Of a DNA stretch of 64,000 bases, positions 10,601-18,596 are shown one piece after another. Made by a program: the position numbers and the translations under genes. The notes beneath the pieces were generated by a model. It was not told where the DNA came from. It did not search any database and was given only the letters and a program-made list of their open reading frames with translations. The DNA comes from an uncultured Muribaculaceae bacterium (lineage in GTDB: Bacteria; Bacteroidota; Bacteroidia; Bacteroidales; Muribaculaceae), in the NCBI GenBank assembly GCA_910576775.1, contig CAJTJV010000001.1:172512-236511 (forward strand), written 5' to 3'. Within the stretch, counting starts at the first letter, position 1. Each line of letters opens with the position of its first letter.

Positions 10601-11661
10601 GCTTCGGTATCGAAAGTATTCGTATAGGGTGGAACTACAGCGCTCGGGTCGTCAGCGACACCTTCTCCGGAAATATACAGACCCGACACTGCCTCTTCAT
10701 TCGGGAATTCACAAAGAAGCGTACCGGCACCGGTAGTCAGGTCGATTTCAACGATGCCGGAAATGGCCGGGGCATCGTTCGACAGCGTGCGGTACATCTT
10801 ACCGCTTGTTCCGTCTATGACACAGCCACCGAGATACTCCGTCGTGAAACCAGTATCACCAATCATATCAGTCTTGCCTGTCGACTTATCAAGCTTATAT
10901 AAAATTCCTTGGGTATCGACAGTGTACAGCTGTCCGGAGGCATCGACAGCCAGTGACATGTACATTTTGTCGAGATCTGCCACCTTATATGCTGTAATTG
11001 CATTCTCCTGAGCATTGAACTGATAGTACGAAAGACTATGTCCTCCGTTATTAAGTCCGTATACAAGAGGCCAGGCAGCGCTCTTGTCGAAAGCCATATC
11101 AATGGCACAATCCGAAAACTCGTCGAGAGAACTACTCCACTCACTTTTCCCTGTCTCAAGATTGTAGACACCACCCATGGCAAACTGGAAGAATCCCATG
11201 TCATAGCCTACCATCCAATAATACGAGCCGTTTACCTCTACACCGGAGGTGCATTCGATATCGGAAAATTTAATTTCGAATTCCCCCGCAGAAGATGTCG
11301 GTATCGTATATAAACCTACCGGCGGAGTTTCCATCTCCAACCACGCATTAGAATATCCGACATAACCTGTAAGCTCTGGAATTACGACCGGAGCCTTACG
11401 AATTGCCCGGTCGATAAAAGATATCCGGGTTGATTTAACCGCACTTTTAAGATTTACCGAAGAACCGGTAAAGTGCTTTCGCGCAGTTTTCACAGTTTTA
11501 AATTTAACAGGATTCCCTGACCGAGGAGCAGCCTCCACACGCATCGTGCCGCTTGCATCTGGCGACACCGCCTTGGCAAACTGGGGCCCGGAAGCATATG
11601 CCGCAGCAGAAACAGCAAGCGACAAGACTACCGAACAGATTTGCGTAAGTTGTTTTTTCAT
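7699..11661 (-). CDS. very large secreted multidomain surface protein with T9SS-like C-terminal domain
   Basis: A 1320-residue protein with a signal peptide (residues 1-23, cleaved after YA). Visible regions: a propeller-like N-terminal region (about 60-340) with short repeats of the type ALAVDASGQLYTV and TSGKMYR; a choice-of-anchor-J/MAM-like jelly roll (about 345-500, DDWLIS); two fibronectin type III-like domains (about 505-690); a second jelly roll (about 715-860); a CARDB-like domain (about 877-960); an FN3 domain with a third jelly roll (about 985-1165); and a C-terminal sorting-type domain (about 1250-1320) ending TIKVFVK. It is probably a cell-surface adhesin or carbohydrate-binding protein; no catalytic motif is visible. 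The plus-strand gene at 18597 is a clear paralog. Its own promoter is at 11747-11778. Confidence 0.88.
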   Translation of the reverse strand: MKKQLTQICSVVLSLAVSAAAYASGPQFAKAVSPDASGTMRVEAAPRSGNPVKFKTVKTARKHFTGSSVNLKSAVKSTRISFIDRAIRKAPVVIPELTGYVGYSNAWLEMETPPVGLYTIPTSSAGEFEIKFSDIECTSGVEVNGSYYWMVGYDMGFFQFAMGGVYNLETGKSEWSSSLDEFSDCAIDMAFDKSAAWPLVYGLNNGGHSLSYYQFNAQENAITAYKVADLDKMYMSLAVDASGQLYTVDTQGILYKLDKSTGKTDMIGDTGFTTEYLGGCVIDGTSGKMYRTLSNDAPAISGIVEIDLTTGAGTLLCEFPNEEAVSGLYISGEGVADDPSAVVPPYTNTFDTEASIEGFTVINANNDSESWFWTSSSFLGQTNGFMRMSYNSDMKMDDWLISVPLRLKGGETYEVSIKAWTNSFDERVELCYGSEPTVAGMTNHIVTKNLGEDDVQLKPATVQGSITPEKSGLYYIGIHGISDADMMYLSVDDLTVTAPLSSRVPAQVSNLSAVAAAGGVKSVTVSFEAPTTDVNGAALSAISKIEVYRNDTEEVLKTYEGVSNGQTFTFIDTPAASGTYTYTVYAYNEYGRGAIASVEVFCGIGLPVDITDVKISENAVPGMVTLSWTPVTQDRNGLELDASDVTYSVYGPDDYGYFSDLIKSGITGTDYSFKAVDEGDQQFVQYAVCAVTESGEGLGTFCDMIAAGTPYDVISESFGDGKIVNGCIWGVNSSEYAQWNLFTEETGIPSQDGDNGFIGMVGQYIDEWGELYTGKVDLKGIPAPGLTFFVYNLKEDDTNVVSVDIRTVNGEWNNLFEKPTNEISSSVGWVKVTISLAAYANDVVQLKLKGIVNSYQFVLFDKIKVGGLVANDLEAAGLVAPASVAAGAAYDVAVNVANEGTAAATGWSVELYADGELAETAAGSELVSGNRTQVVFHRTMGALATEAVTYKAKVVFAADENPANNETSAVDVAPVLSKLPAVKDLKGENTSGGVKLTWTAPNLEEAPADPVTVSFEDGGSFAKEYAGWTFIDNDMSPVGGFQGTDLPGIEPGTTTASFFVFDASIDGLNQSFAAHTGDKYLAALFRYDDGATDDWAISSELSGEAQSISFYARSYSATYPEKIEVYYSTGSLDTKDFVKVVSATTVPDAWTLFSAEIPVGATRLAIRSCATSSFMLMLDDITYTPAGQLQGVEIKGYNVYRNGVLVTSEPVTDTEFVDADAPEGSNTYVVTVVYNREESRASNEISVETSGVSHLAAGIKVYAVKGAVVIEGALEYDATVVAASGRTMFRGVCSTRTEIAVPTGVYIVSINNKTIKVFVK

Positions 11662-11746
11662 AATGGAAATGATGAGTTAATTATTTATGTTACTGGAATG
11701 ACACCTGGTGCTACACTTTAATTCTGTCAAGAATACTATAACGATG

Positions 11747-11778
11747 CAAAAATATGTTGCTTAAACGACAATTGCAAA
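11747..11778 (-). promoter_or_regulatory. Bacteroidota promoter for the large secreted protein
   Basis: Minus-strand TTTG (11775-11778), 20-base spacer, TATTTTTG (11747-11754). Predicted leader of about 80 bases before the ATG at 11661. Confidence 0.8.
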
Positions 11779-11814
11779 TTATTTCACGAAAAATTCATTG
11801 CCATGCTCAATAAT

Positions 11815-11845
11815 TTTGAAAATTCAAAGAAAAATGCTAACTTTA
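11815..11845 (+). promoter_or_regulatory. Bacteroidota promoter for exonuclease III
   Basis: TTTG (11815-11818), 19-base spacer, TAACTTTA (11838-11845). The last base of the -7 box deviates (A for G). It leaves a leader of about 20 bases before the ATG at 11868. Confidence 0.72.
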
Positions 11846-11867
11846 CATCACAAAACCGACAATATAT

Positions 11868-12638
11868 ATGAAATTAATAAGCTGGAATGTAAACGGCTTG
11901 CGTGCCGCCATAGGCAAAGGCTTCACAGATATAATAAAAACTGCCGACGCCGACTTTTTCTGTATACAGGAAATAAAGCTTCAGGAAGGTCAACTCGATC
12001 TTGAGATTCCGGGATACCATGCCTATTACAGTTACGCCGACCGCAAAGGGTATTCAGGGACAGCCATATTCGCCAGACGGAAACCACTAAGGGCATTCAC
12101 AGTTATCGAGTGCGACAACGAGGATGTCGATATACATAACCACGAAGGCCGTATCGTAGCGCTTGAATACGACAGTTTTTATCTTGTAAATGTTTATGTA
12201 CCCAACTCCCAGAACGAACTGGCTCGCCTCGATTACCGCATGGAATGGGATCGCGTTTTCCGCAATTTTCTCTGTCGGCTCGACGCGGACAAACCGGTTA
12301 TCATCTGCGGAGATTTCAACGTCGCCCATCAGGAGATAGACCTCGCCAACCCGAAGACAAACCGCCGTAACGCAGGCTTTACCGACGAGGAACGCGCGGG
12401 CTTCACAGAGCTTCTGAGATCCGGTTTCTCCGACTCTTTCCGCGAACTGCATCCGGACCAAAAAGGAGCATACAGCTGGTGGAGCTACCGCGGACGCGCC
12501 CGCGAAAAGAACGTGGGCTGGCGTATCGACTATTTCTTAGTGTCTAAACGTCTGATGCCAAAGGTGAGCGACGCCACTATACACCCCGACATAACGGGAT
12601 CGGATCATTGTCCGGTAAGCGTCTGCATTAACCTCTAA
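11868..12638 (+). CDS. xth: exodeoxyribonuclease III (AP endonuclease)
   Basis: A 256-residue cytoplasmic repair enzyme of the EEP (exonuclease-endonuclease-phosphatase) fold; it cuts the backbone 5' of abasic sites and degrades 3' ends. Signatures in order: ISWNVNGLRA near the N-terminus, the metal-binding Glu in FFCIQEIKL, GDFNVAHQEIDL, and the terminal GSDHCPV with the catalytic Asp-His. Length is typical for ExoA/Xth. It is monocistronic with its own promoter and converges on the endonuclease I gene, the two stop codons being 2 bases apart with no terminator between them. Confidence 0.97.
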   Translation: MKLISWNVNGLRAAIGKGFTDIIKTADADFFCIQEIKLQEGQLDLEIPGYHAYYSYADRKGYSGTAIFARRKPLRAFTVIECDNEDVDIHNHEGRIVALEYDSFYLVNVYVPNSQNELARLDYRMEWDRVFRNFLCRLDADKPVIICGDFNVAHQEIDLANPKTNRRNAGFTDEERAGFTELLRSGFSDSFRELHPDQKGAYSWWSYRGRAREKNVGWRIDYFLVSKRLMPKVSDATIHPDITGSDHCPVSVCINL

Positions 12639-12640
12639 TA

Positions 12641-14290
12641 TTATCTGATTGCAGCTTTCAGAGGTCTGCGGTGGACATCGGTAACAATAAGATAGACACC
12701 GACAGGCAATTCTATTTCCATATTGTTCTCTATTGTTCCGATTTCACGTACAAGTCGCCCGGCCATGTCATATACCCGACATCCGGTCTGCGGTGCTGAA
12801 CAGATGAACCGCACATAACCCTCGGCGATTGTAATTGCAAGGGGCTGGCCGGCGTCGACTCCTGTCACTCCGGCATGCTCCACAAATATCACATTCGACA
12901 TAGGCGAACGCACGCCGAGACATTCCGACTGCACGGTGTACGCTTCGCGGTCGGAGCCGTCGAAACCAAGAATTTCAAGATAATTGTTTTCGGAGACAAG
13001 TTCTTCGGTAAACACCTGTCCGCCTATGTAGCGTGTGCGCGTCACTACGAAATAATCTATCACGTCGTCAGCCGGAGCGCTCCAGTTGGCTGTATATCGA
13101 TCGCTCATTATATCAGTTGGCGCATAAGCCGTACAAGCACCCAACACAGGGATCGGCTTGCATTCACCACTCAGGCGAACCGTGCGCGAGCCTGGAAAAG
13201 AACCCTGGAGAAGTATCTTTGAGCTATGCACGCCGATTTCAGTAGGCTTATAGTCAATTTTCAGCCAATATCCGTCGTCGGTGCATGCTTGCGATGCCGG
13301 AATGCTCGTCACAGTGGCGGAAAACATGGTATTGTCGCCACTCCATATAGAGGCAAGAACGGAGCCTTGCAGGTTCTTGCCTTTGATAAGGAGCTGTGCA
13401 GTCGCCGTATTTCCGAGAGCCACCTGATTGAATTGCAACTCCATATCTTTTACCGGAGCTATCAACTCGGGGTCTCCGACAGGATCCACAACAATAGTGC
13501 CGGGAGTGAATTTCTCCCCTTTCTTGCTCCCCCATAGATAATCAGCAAGTTCCGGAAGGTCGATAAACGGATTACGATTGTTCTGAATCTGGAACACCGC
13601 TTCGTTGCGGTCTTTCTCTTTCTGACTCACGGGATCGGCATGGTGCCATTTCATCAGCAGGTCGATTGCCCATGGCTTTAGCGTGGGATAATCGTTCTGA
13701 CTCATCATATAAGTGTATTTCCATGTCAGATTCTGATAACAAGTCACCATATAGAAATATGTACGGGCAAAGTCTCCGAGATATTCCTCATTCGGCTCGA
13801 ATACCAGACGGGCGCTTCCGCCCTGACCGTTGACAGGATAGCCCACTTTCACGACACCATTGTCGAATGTCGCCTGAGCCACCTCTCCGAGAGGATAGTT
13901 GCTCTTGGCTGTATTAGCCTTCATTTCTGAAGGATAGAGATGATTTAGATCGACATATGCACTTACAGACGTAGAGCCGCCCCACCAGCTTTTCGGAAAA
14001 GAATGCTCCCTGTTAAGACCGCTGAACGATGGCGCATACAGCGGAATATCGGAATACATATCCCACCAGCGGTGCGAGTCAGGGTAGACATCGGTTTTCT
14101 GAAAATACGACGGCAATGCCGAATACGACGATATCTTGGTGAAACTTCTCACCAGATTGTAAATCGCCGTTTTAAGTTCTTCTTCGCTTAATCCGTTGAG
14201 AGAACTATAATAACCCGCCGGAGCTTCGGCAAATGTAAATATGGGAAGACTTGCTATTGCAAGCGCTGTCAGCAGATGTCTGATTTTCAT
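12641..14290 (-). CDS. secreted endonuclease I (EndA/NucM family) with T9SS-like tail
   Basis: Start at 14290 gives MKIRHLLTALAIASLPIFTFAEA, a signal peptide; the longer form from 14338 is disfavoured because it adds a polar extension before it. 549 residues. The nuclease domain (about residues 20-260) carries NREHSFPKSWWG and DLNHLYPSEMKANTAKSNYPLGEV, the characteristic blocks of endonuclease I (non-specific DNA/RNA cleavage, ββα-metal type). A beta-rich middle and FN3-like part follow, then a T9SS-like C-terminal domain (VYDMAGRLVREIG, ending PLKAAIR). Probably exported to the surface or medium to degrade nucleic acid for nutrition or defence. A -7 element TAACTTTG lies at 14448-14455, giving a long leader of about 150 bases. 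Confidence 0.92.
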   Translation of the reverse strand: MKIRHLLTALAIASLPIFTFAEAPAGYYSSLNGLSEEELKTAIYNLVRSFTKISSYSALPSYFQKTDVYPDSHRWWDMYSDIPLYAPSFSGLNREHSFPKSWWGGSTSVSAYVDLNHLYPSEMKANTAKSNYPLGEVAQATFDNGVVKVGYPVNGQGGSARLVFEPNEEYLGDFARTYFYMVTCYQNLTWKYTYMMSQNDYPTLKPWAIDLLMKWHHADPVSQKEKDRNEAVFQIQNNRNPFIDLPELADYLWGSKKGEKFTPGTIVVDPVGDPELIAPVKDMELQFNQVALGNTATAQLLIKGKNLQGSVLASIWSGDNTMFSATVTSIPASQACTDDGYWLKIDYKPTEIGVHSSKILLQGSFPGSRTVRLSGECKPIPVLGACTAYAPTDIMSDRYTANWSAPADDVIDYFVVTRTRYIGGQVFTEELVSENNYLEILGFDGSDREAYTVQSECLGVRSPMSNVIFVEHAGVTGVDAGQPLAITIAEGYVRFICSAPQTGCRVYDMAGRLVREIGTIENNMEIELPVGVYLIVTDVHRRPLKAAIR

Positions 14291-14447
14291 AGGAATATCG
14301 GTTAAGACTATTGTTCGGCCGATTCGAGAAGCCAACATTAAAAAAACACAAATAGCGTTTCAAAGTTCAAATATGCCCGACATATTCTATCAAACATGAT
14401 AGCAAATGACATGCAGAGCACGGTTCACAGTGACAATGCCGGTTATG

Positions 14448-14455
14448 CAAAGTTA
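14448..14455 (-). promoter_or_regulatory. -7 element for the endonuclease I gene
   Basis: Reads TAACTTTG on the minus strand. No clear -33 element at 19-21 bases. It would give a leader of about 150 bases. Confidence 0.45.
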
Positions 14456-14513
14456 CAAATTTTTTCGTCTGCTTTAAGAATTAGAACATAAAATGGTAAA
14501 AATCACCGCAAAG

Positions 14514-14545
14514 CTTGCATGATATCAACAAAAATTGTAAATTTG
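14514..14545 (+). promoter_or_regulatory. promoter of the XRE-S24 regulator / rnhB pair
   Basis: CTTG (14514-14517), 20-base spacer, TAAATTTG (14538-14545). The -33 has three of four consensus bases. Leader of about 20 bases before the ATG at 14571. Confidence 0.7.
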
Positions 14546-14570
14546 CATTGTCTCACAAGCAAAATCCGAT

Positions 14571-15248
14571 ATGAACACTAACAAGGACAATATCGCCATG
14601 CCGACACCCTCGGCATCCATTACAGACCGGATAAAATATCTTATAAAACTTACACGCCACACTCAGGCGAGCTTCAGCGCACAGATTGGGGTCGACCCGG
14701 CAAGTCTTTCGCGTGTACTTGGCGGAAAGACTCCCCCGAGCGAAGGATTCATAAACCGTATCGTCGTTAACATGGGCGTCAGCAAAGACTGGCTCGCCGA
14801 CGGTTCCGACGTGCCCTTCCCGCGGCAAAGCAAAAATGTGAGTTCCGACGGCGCTCCGGTCTACAATATTGATGTAACAGCCGGCTCAACACCATTATGT
14901 CGCGCCTTCACAGAGGAACATATCATAGGTTTTGTAAAGCTACCCGGACTGAACCCTGATCTCCCGATAGTTCGTGTCAGCGGCAATTCCATGCAACCAA
15001 GAATCACTCCGGGGAGCTACATATCAATCCGCAGCGTGCCTCTCGACGCCCCGATATCATGGGGCAGAATATACGTAGTGGTACTCCCTGATTTCCGCCT
15101 TGTAAAATACGTGCGCCGCAACGAGAATCCGGAAATGGTTACACTCCACAGCGCTAACCCGGAATTCGATGACATAGAAATTCGTCGCGACAATATCGAA
15201 GCGCTCTATCTTGTCGAAAACATAATCAACCACGATTTCTTTTCATAA
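14571..15248 (+). CDS. XRE-family HTH regulator with S24 (LexA-like) autopeptidase domain
   Basis: 225 residues. The N-terminal helix-turn-helix (about 18-75, TQASFSAQIGVDPASLSRVLGG) binds DNA; the C-terminal half is a LexA/CI-type S24 domain. The catalytic Ser is S140 in SGNSMQP and the Lys is K179 in FRLVKYVRR. An Ala-Gly pair at 104-105 (DVTAG) sits 35 residues before the Ser, the spacing seen in LexA, so RecA-stimulated self-cleavage is possible (inference). It is followed by rnhB after 15 bases, suggesting co-transcription. Target genes are unknown; autoregulation is likely for the family. It is not the canonical SOS LexA, which has a winged helix. Confidence 0.9.
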   Translation: MNTNKDNIAMPTPSASITDRIKYLIKLTRHTQASFSAQIGVDPASLSRVLGGKTPPSEGFINRIVVNMGVSKDWLADGSDVPFPRQSKNVSSDGAPVYNIDVTAGSTPLCRAFTEEHIIGFVKLPGLNPDLPIVRVSGNSMQPRITPGSYISIRSVPLDAPISWGRIYVVVLPDFRLVKYVRRNENPEMVTLHSANPEFDDIEIRRDNIEALYLVENIINHDFFS

Positions 15249-15263
15249 TATTTCTATATAAAA

Positions 15264-15863
15264 ATGAAAAAAGAGCCTCGCATAGCACTGCCGCCATGCA
15301 TGCGATCCGGGATATCAGAGGCGGGCTGCGATGAAGCCGGTCGCGGCTGCCTCGCAGGTCCGGTTTTTGCCGCCGCAGTAATCCTCCCTGACGACTATTC
15401 CAACCCACTCGTAAACGATTCAAAGCAACTGTCGGAACACCGTCGCATGGAATTACGCCAAGAGATAATGGAAAAAGCCGTGGCTTGGGCGATAGCGAAA
15501 GTCGACGCCGACGAAATCGACCGCATCAACATCCTCCAGGCATCTATCGAGGCCATGCACCGCGCGTTGGCACAACTCACAGTGCGTCCCGGCGCAATCA
15601 TCGTCGACGGCAACAAATTCCGCCCCTACTCCGACATTCCGCACACAACGATAGTAAAAGGCGACGGCAAATACGCCAACATCGCTGCAGCCTCCATCCT
15701 CGCCAAGACGGAGCGCGACATTTTCATGATGAATGCTCACGAACGCTTCCCGGGCTACGGATGGGACCGCAACAAAGGCTATCCGACAGCCGAGCACCGC
15801 GCGGCAATCGCCACCTTGGGGTACACCCCGCTCCACCGCCTCACTTTCACCGTAAAGAATTAA
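15264..15863 (+). CDS. rnhB: ribonuclease HII
   Basis: 199-residue cytoplasmic enzyme that nicks RNA embedded in DNA (misincorporated ribonucleotides, RNA-DNA hybrids). N-terminal GCDEAGRGCLAGPV supplies the Asp-Glu active-site pair, DSKQLS and the IIVDGNK aspartate follow, then the KGDGKYANIAAASILAKTERD block typical of the family. Length is normal. It is 15 bases after the S24 regulator and its stop codon overlaps that of the convergent xerD by 3 bases (15860-15863). Confidence 0.97.
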   Translation: MKKEPRIALPPCMRSGISEAGCDEAGRGCLAGPVFAAAVILPDDYSNPLVNDSKQLSEHRRMELRQEIMEKAVAWAIAKVDADEIDRINILQASIEAMHRALAQLTVRPGAIIVDGNKFRPYSDIPHTTIVKGDGKYANIAAASILAKTERDIFMMNAHERFPGYGWDRNKGYPTAEHRAAIATLGYTPLHRLTFTVKN

Positions 15864-16777
15864 GAACCCAAAACATTCGGACGCTTGTTGCGGGGGTGGT
15901 GGAGAAGGATTTCCTCGCGCAGACGCGTTGTGTCGAGATGAAGATAGATTTCCGTCGTCGCTATCGACTCGTGACCGAGCATCTGTTGAATTGCCCGCAG
16001 GTTTGCCCCTCCCTCGAGAAGATGGGTTGCAAAGGAGTGACGCAATGTATGCGGAGAAATCGTCTTTACAATACCCGCGGCGTCGGCAAGCCCGCGAACG
16101 ATATAAAAGACCATCACACGCGTGAGATGCTTGCCACGACGATTCAGAAAGAGATAGTCTTCTTCGCCGGGCGCTACAATGAACCGTGCGCGCTCCCGCT
16201 CTTGAAGATATAAACCTATCTGCTCCACGGCATCATCACTCATCGGTACCATCCGTTCCTTGGATCCCTTGCCGCAGACTGTAAGATAATGTTCACCAAG
16301 AAGGACGCGACGTCGCTCCAGTGTACAAAGCTCGCTAACACGAAGTCCGGAGCCGTAGAGCACCTCGAGTATTGCACGGTTGCGAAGCCCGAGGATGTCG
16401 CTTGTGTCGATAACGGAAAACATTGCGTCCACCTCGTCGATGCTCAGTACCTCCGGAAGCTTTCGGCCTGTCGAAGGGGAGTCGATAAGTTGCATGGGAT
16501 TGTCGTCACGCCTGCCGTCGAAATTAAGAAAACGGTAAAATGATTTCAGACCGGATATTACACGCATTTGTGAGCGGGGAGCAATACCTACATCGTGAAG
16601 CTCACGCACAAAAGTCTCCAGTTCTTTTGCAGTAGCTTCACAAGGATTGCCTCCGACATACCATTCGGTGAAGCGCTCGAGATCGGAAAGATATGCCACT
16701 CGGGTATTCTCGCTCAGACCGCGCTCAAGTAACAGATGGGCTTCGTAAAGTTTTAAAATATTATAGAACTCCGCCAT
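15860..16777 (-). CDS. xerD: tyrosine recombinase XerD
   Basis: Resolves chromosome dimers at dif with its partner recombinase. Start at 16777 (MAEFYNILKLYEAHLLLERG) gives 305 residues, the family norm; the in-frame methionine at 16804 lies inside the upstream gene. N-terminal SAM-like DNA-binding domain (about 5-90), catalytic domain with the first Arg in LYGSGLRVSEL, HTLRHSFATHLLEGGANLRAIQQMLGH and the Tyr in TEIYLHLD, so all catalytic residues are present. The start is 4 bases after the stop of the DUF4294 gene, so they are co-transcribed. No integrase-like flanking att sites seen, which fits a housekeeping Xer. Confidence 0.95.
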   Translation of the reverse strand: MAEFYNILKLYEAHLLLERGLSENTRVAYLSDLERFTEWYVGGNPCEATAKELETFVRELHDVGIAPRSQMRVISGLKSFYRFLNFDGRRDDNPMQLIDSPSTGRKLPEVLSIDEVDAMFSVIDTSDILGLRNRAILEVLYGSGLRVSELCTLERRRVLLGEHYLTVCGKGSKERMVPMSDDAVEQIGLYLQERERARFIVAPGEEDYLFLNRRGKHLTRVMVFYIVRGLADAAGIVKTISPHTLRHSFATHLLEGGANLRAIQQMLGHESIATTEIYLHLDTTRLREEILLHHPRNKRPNVLGS

Positions 16778-16781
16778 GATT

Positions 16782-17426
16782 TCAGAGAGTACCCTGCTCC
16801 ACACAGCGCGCTATGCGGTCGAGAGTTGCGTCATTCTTGTCTTTTCCCGGCCGGAATGTACTTTTGAGACTGACACCGAAAAGCTTTCCGAATCCCTGCC
16901 AGAAACCTGCGCGGAAAGAACCTAAAAATGCTTTAACTATGTCATAGCTACTCTGGTGGGTCTCTCTTTGGATAAGTTTTATCAACACCTTGGCCTGTCG
17001 TTTTGAAAATCGCTTTAGTACAGGTTTGTACTGATTGAATAGCGCCGATTCCATCTTTTTGAGATAATCCTCGCGCTCTTTCTGCGTTGCAAAAGTCTCG
17101 ATGTATTCGTAAGTCTCCACCAGGGTTTCGGCGATAAGTTTTGCATACGGCAGAGTAAGCTTCACATCACGCACCGTCCGCCAATAGAATTCTTCCTCTT
17201 TCTTGTTTTTGAATTTCATCTGCGGGTACACCGTAAGCTCGTGCATGAAAATCACGAGTACAGTGTCTCCCTCTTCATCGACGCGCCACGAATAGCCCCT
17301 ATAAGGATTGCGCTGTACCGAAGGCGTGTCCTCGGCAAGAGCACGCATAGCTTCCGGATCGGGCTTGGCGCCGGACGCCGGCAGCATGAATAAAACAGCT
17401 AATATTACAGCAATGAAAACCCGCAT
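16782..17426 (-). CDS. DUF4294 secreted/periplasmic protein
   Basis: Start at 17426 gives MRVFIAVILAVLFMLPASGA, a signal peptide, and 214 residues; earlier in-frame starts run into the PAP2 gene. The body has the DUF4294 pattern: a hydrophobic-acidic N-terminal strand (GDTVLVIFMHELTVYPQMKF), WRTVRDVKLTLPYAKLI, and a helical half rich in Lys/Arg (KRFSKRQAKVLIKLIQRETHQSSYDIVKAFLG). The family is common in Bacteroidota and of unknown function. Often found near xerD-like or cell-envelope genes, as here, between PAP2 and xerD (the neighbourhood is seen; its meaning is inference). Confidence 0.85.
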   Translation of the reverse strand: MRVFIAVILAVLFMLPASGAKPDPEAMRALAEDTPSVQRNPYRGYSWRVDEEGDTVLVIFMHELTVYPQMKFKNKKEEEFYWRTVRDVKLTLPYAKLIAETLVETYEYIETFATQKEREDYLKKMESALFNQYKPVLKRFSKRQAKVLIKLIQRETHQSSYDIVKAFLGSFRAGFWQGFGKLFGVSLKSTFRPGKDKNDATLDRIARCVEQGTL

Positions 17427-17482
17427 AGGGATATAACGAATCAAGCCGGAGCCTATTGTCTGACGTTCAACACTTTTAACAA

Positions 17483-18355
17483 TCAGAACACAACATTGAA
17501 GGCAAAGCCTCCGCCGCGCTCTACCGGACTGTAGAACGGCAGAGCTGCCACCTGTGGAGCACGCGGCTTGTTGAGTTTGAACCATTTCTGGTAGAGCGGC
17601 AACATCCAGTAGCCAATGCGCGCCGAAAGAATACCGATGCCTGCTCCCGCAAGGACGTCATTCAGCCAATGGCGTGCATTATATAGTCGCAGGAATGCCA
17701 CCGCACCTGCCACTGTATAGGCGCCGACAGCAATAGGCCACCCATATTCGAGGCGCACAAGCTCGGCTCCCATGAATACTGTGGCCGTATGGCCTGACGG
17801 AAAAGAGTTCATCGCACTTGAATCGGGGCGCTTCTCATCGACAAGGCGCTTGGTGACATTCACCATGATACCAAGTGCCGCATATGCCGTAGCTCCCGCG
17901 AGCAGTCGCTCAACGATGCCATGCTTACATTTCACCCCGACAGCACCAAGACCGACGTATGCCACTACCGGAGCATACTGGATCCAGTCGTCGGCGCGAA
18001 AATAGCAGTGGCCGCGCATATGGGCTATATCATCGTTGAGATCAGTTTTTATATGCTTGAACCATCCGTTACCGACACCGAAGCCACCGACAGCGACAAG
18101 CGCACCGGGAAGCACCAGTTGCCGCCAGTGGAATTTATAACGATACGGATCAACCATCACAGTGTCGGGTCTTGCATAGACCGACTCAAAACCTGATAAT
18201 GCGGCACTATCTACAACTGCAACAATGCTCTCATCCGAAAATTGGATATCACCGGAGGATGCACTTAAGTCCTGAGCCCCGGCTGAAAAAAGAAGAGACG
18301 CAAAAAGCATCGGCAATATTGCCGCAATACGCTTAAAATCCATATTTAGATTCAT
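17483..18355 (-). CDS. PAP2-family membrane phosphatase
   Basis: 290 residues with an N-terminal signal/anchor (IAAILPMLFASLLFSAGAQ) and a PAP2 domain. The three phosphatase motifs are intact: KRLVDEKRP, SFPSGHTA and RLYNARHWLNDVLAG (the two His and the Arg of the active site). Such enzymes dephosphorylate lipids such as undecaprenyl pyrophosphate, phosphatidic acid or lipid A phosphates at the periplasmic face; which is not clear here. It is the first gene of the PAP2-DUF4294-xerD run; a -7 element (minus TAATTTTG, 18391-18398) lies upstream. Confidence 0.93.
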   Translation of the reverse strand: MNLNMDFKRIAAILPMLFASLLFSAGAQDLSASSGDIQFSDESIVAVVDSAALSGFESVYARPDTVMVDPYRYKFHWRQLVLPGALVAVGGFGVGNGWFKHIKTDLNDDIAHMRGHCYFRADDWIQYAPVVAYVGLGAVGVKCKHGIVERLLAGATAYAALGIMVNVTKRLVDEKRPDSSAMNSFPSGHTATVFMGAELVRLEYGWPIAVGAYTVAGAVAFLRLYNARHWLNDVLAGAGIGILSARIGYWMLPLYQKWFKLNKPRAPQVAALPFYSPVERGGGFAFNVVF

Positions 18356-18390
18356 TATTGTCTGCTATGTCGATTTAGACTTAGTTGATG

Positions 18391-18398
18391 CAAAATTA
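18391..18398 (-). promoter_or_regulatory. -7 element for the PAP2-DUF4294-xerD run
   Basis: Minus-strand TAATTTTG; -33 not convincing. It is divergent from the promoter at 18422-18453. Confidence 0.45.
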
Positions 18399-18421
18399 CA
18401 CAAAAATAAGTCCAAAGAAAA

Positions 18422-18453
18422 ATTGCACATACGAATTTGTTTGTTTACATTTG
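18422..18453 (+). promoter_or_regulatory. Bacteroidota promoter for the 18597 gene
   Basis: ATTG (18422-18425), 20-base spacer, TACATTTG (18446-18453). Predicted leader of about 140 bases before the ATG at 18597. Confidence 0.7.
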
Positions 18454-18596
18454 CAAAATCAAGGGAAAATCCGACATTTTGCTCCATCTTTCCAATCATT
18501 TTAAGCACTTAAATCAATATACGGGACCTATCATCAACCAAAGTGTCGGTTTTAAACCAAGACTTTTTCAATCAATATCCACAATTCATTCAACTT

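Noticed and set aside
16777..16804. Longer xerD start at 16804
   Set aside because: It would overlap the DUF4294 stop region and add residues absent from the family; the start at 16777 is 4 bases after the DUF4294 stop.
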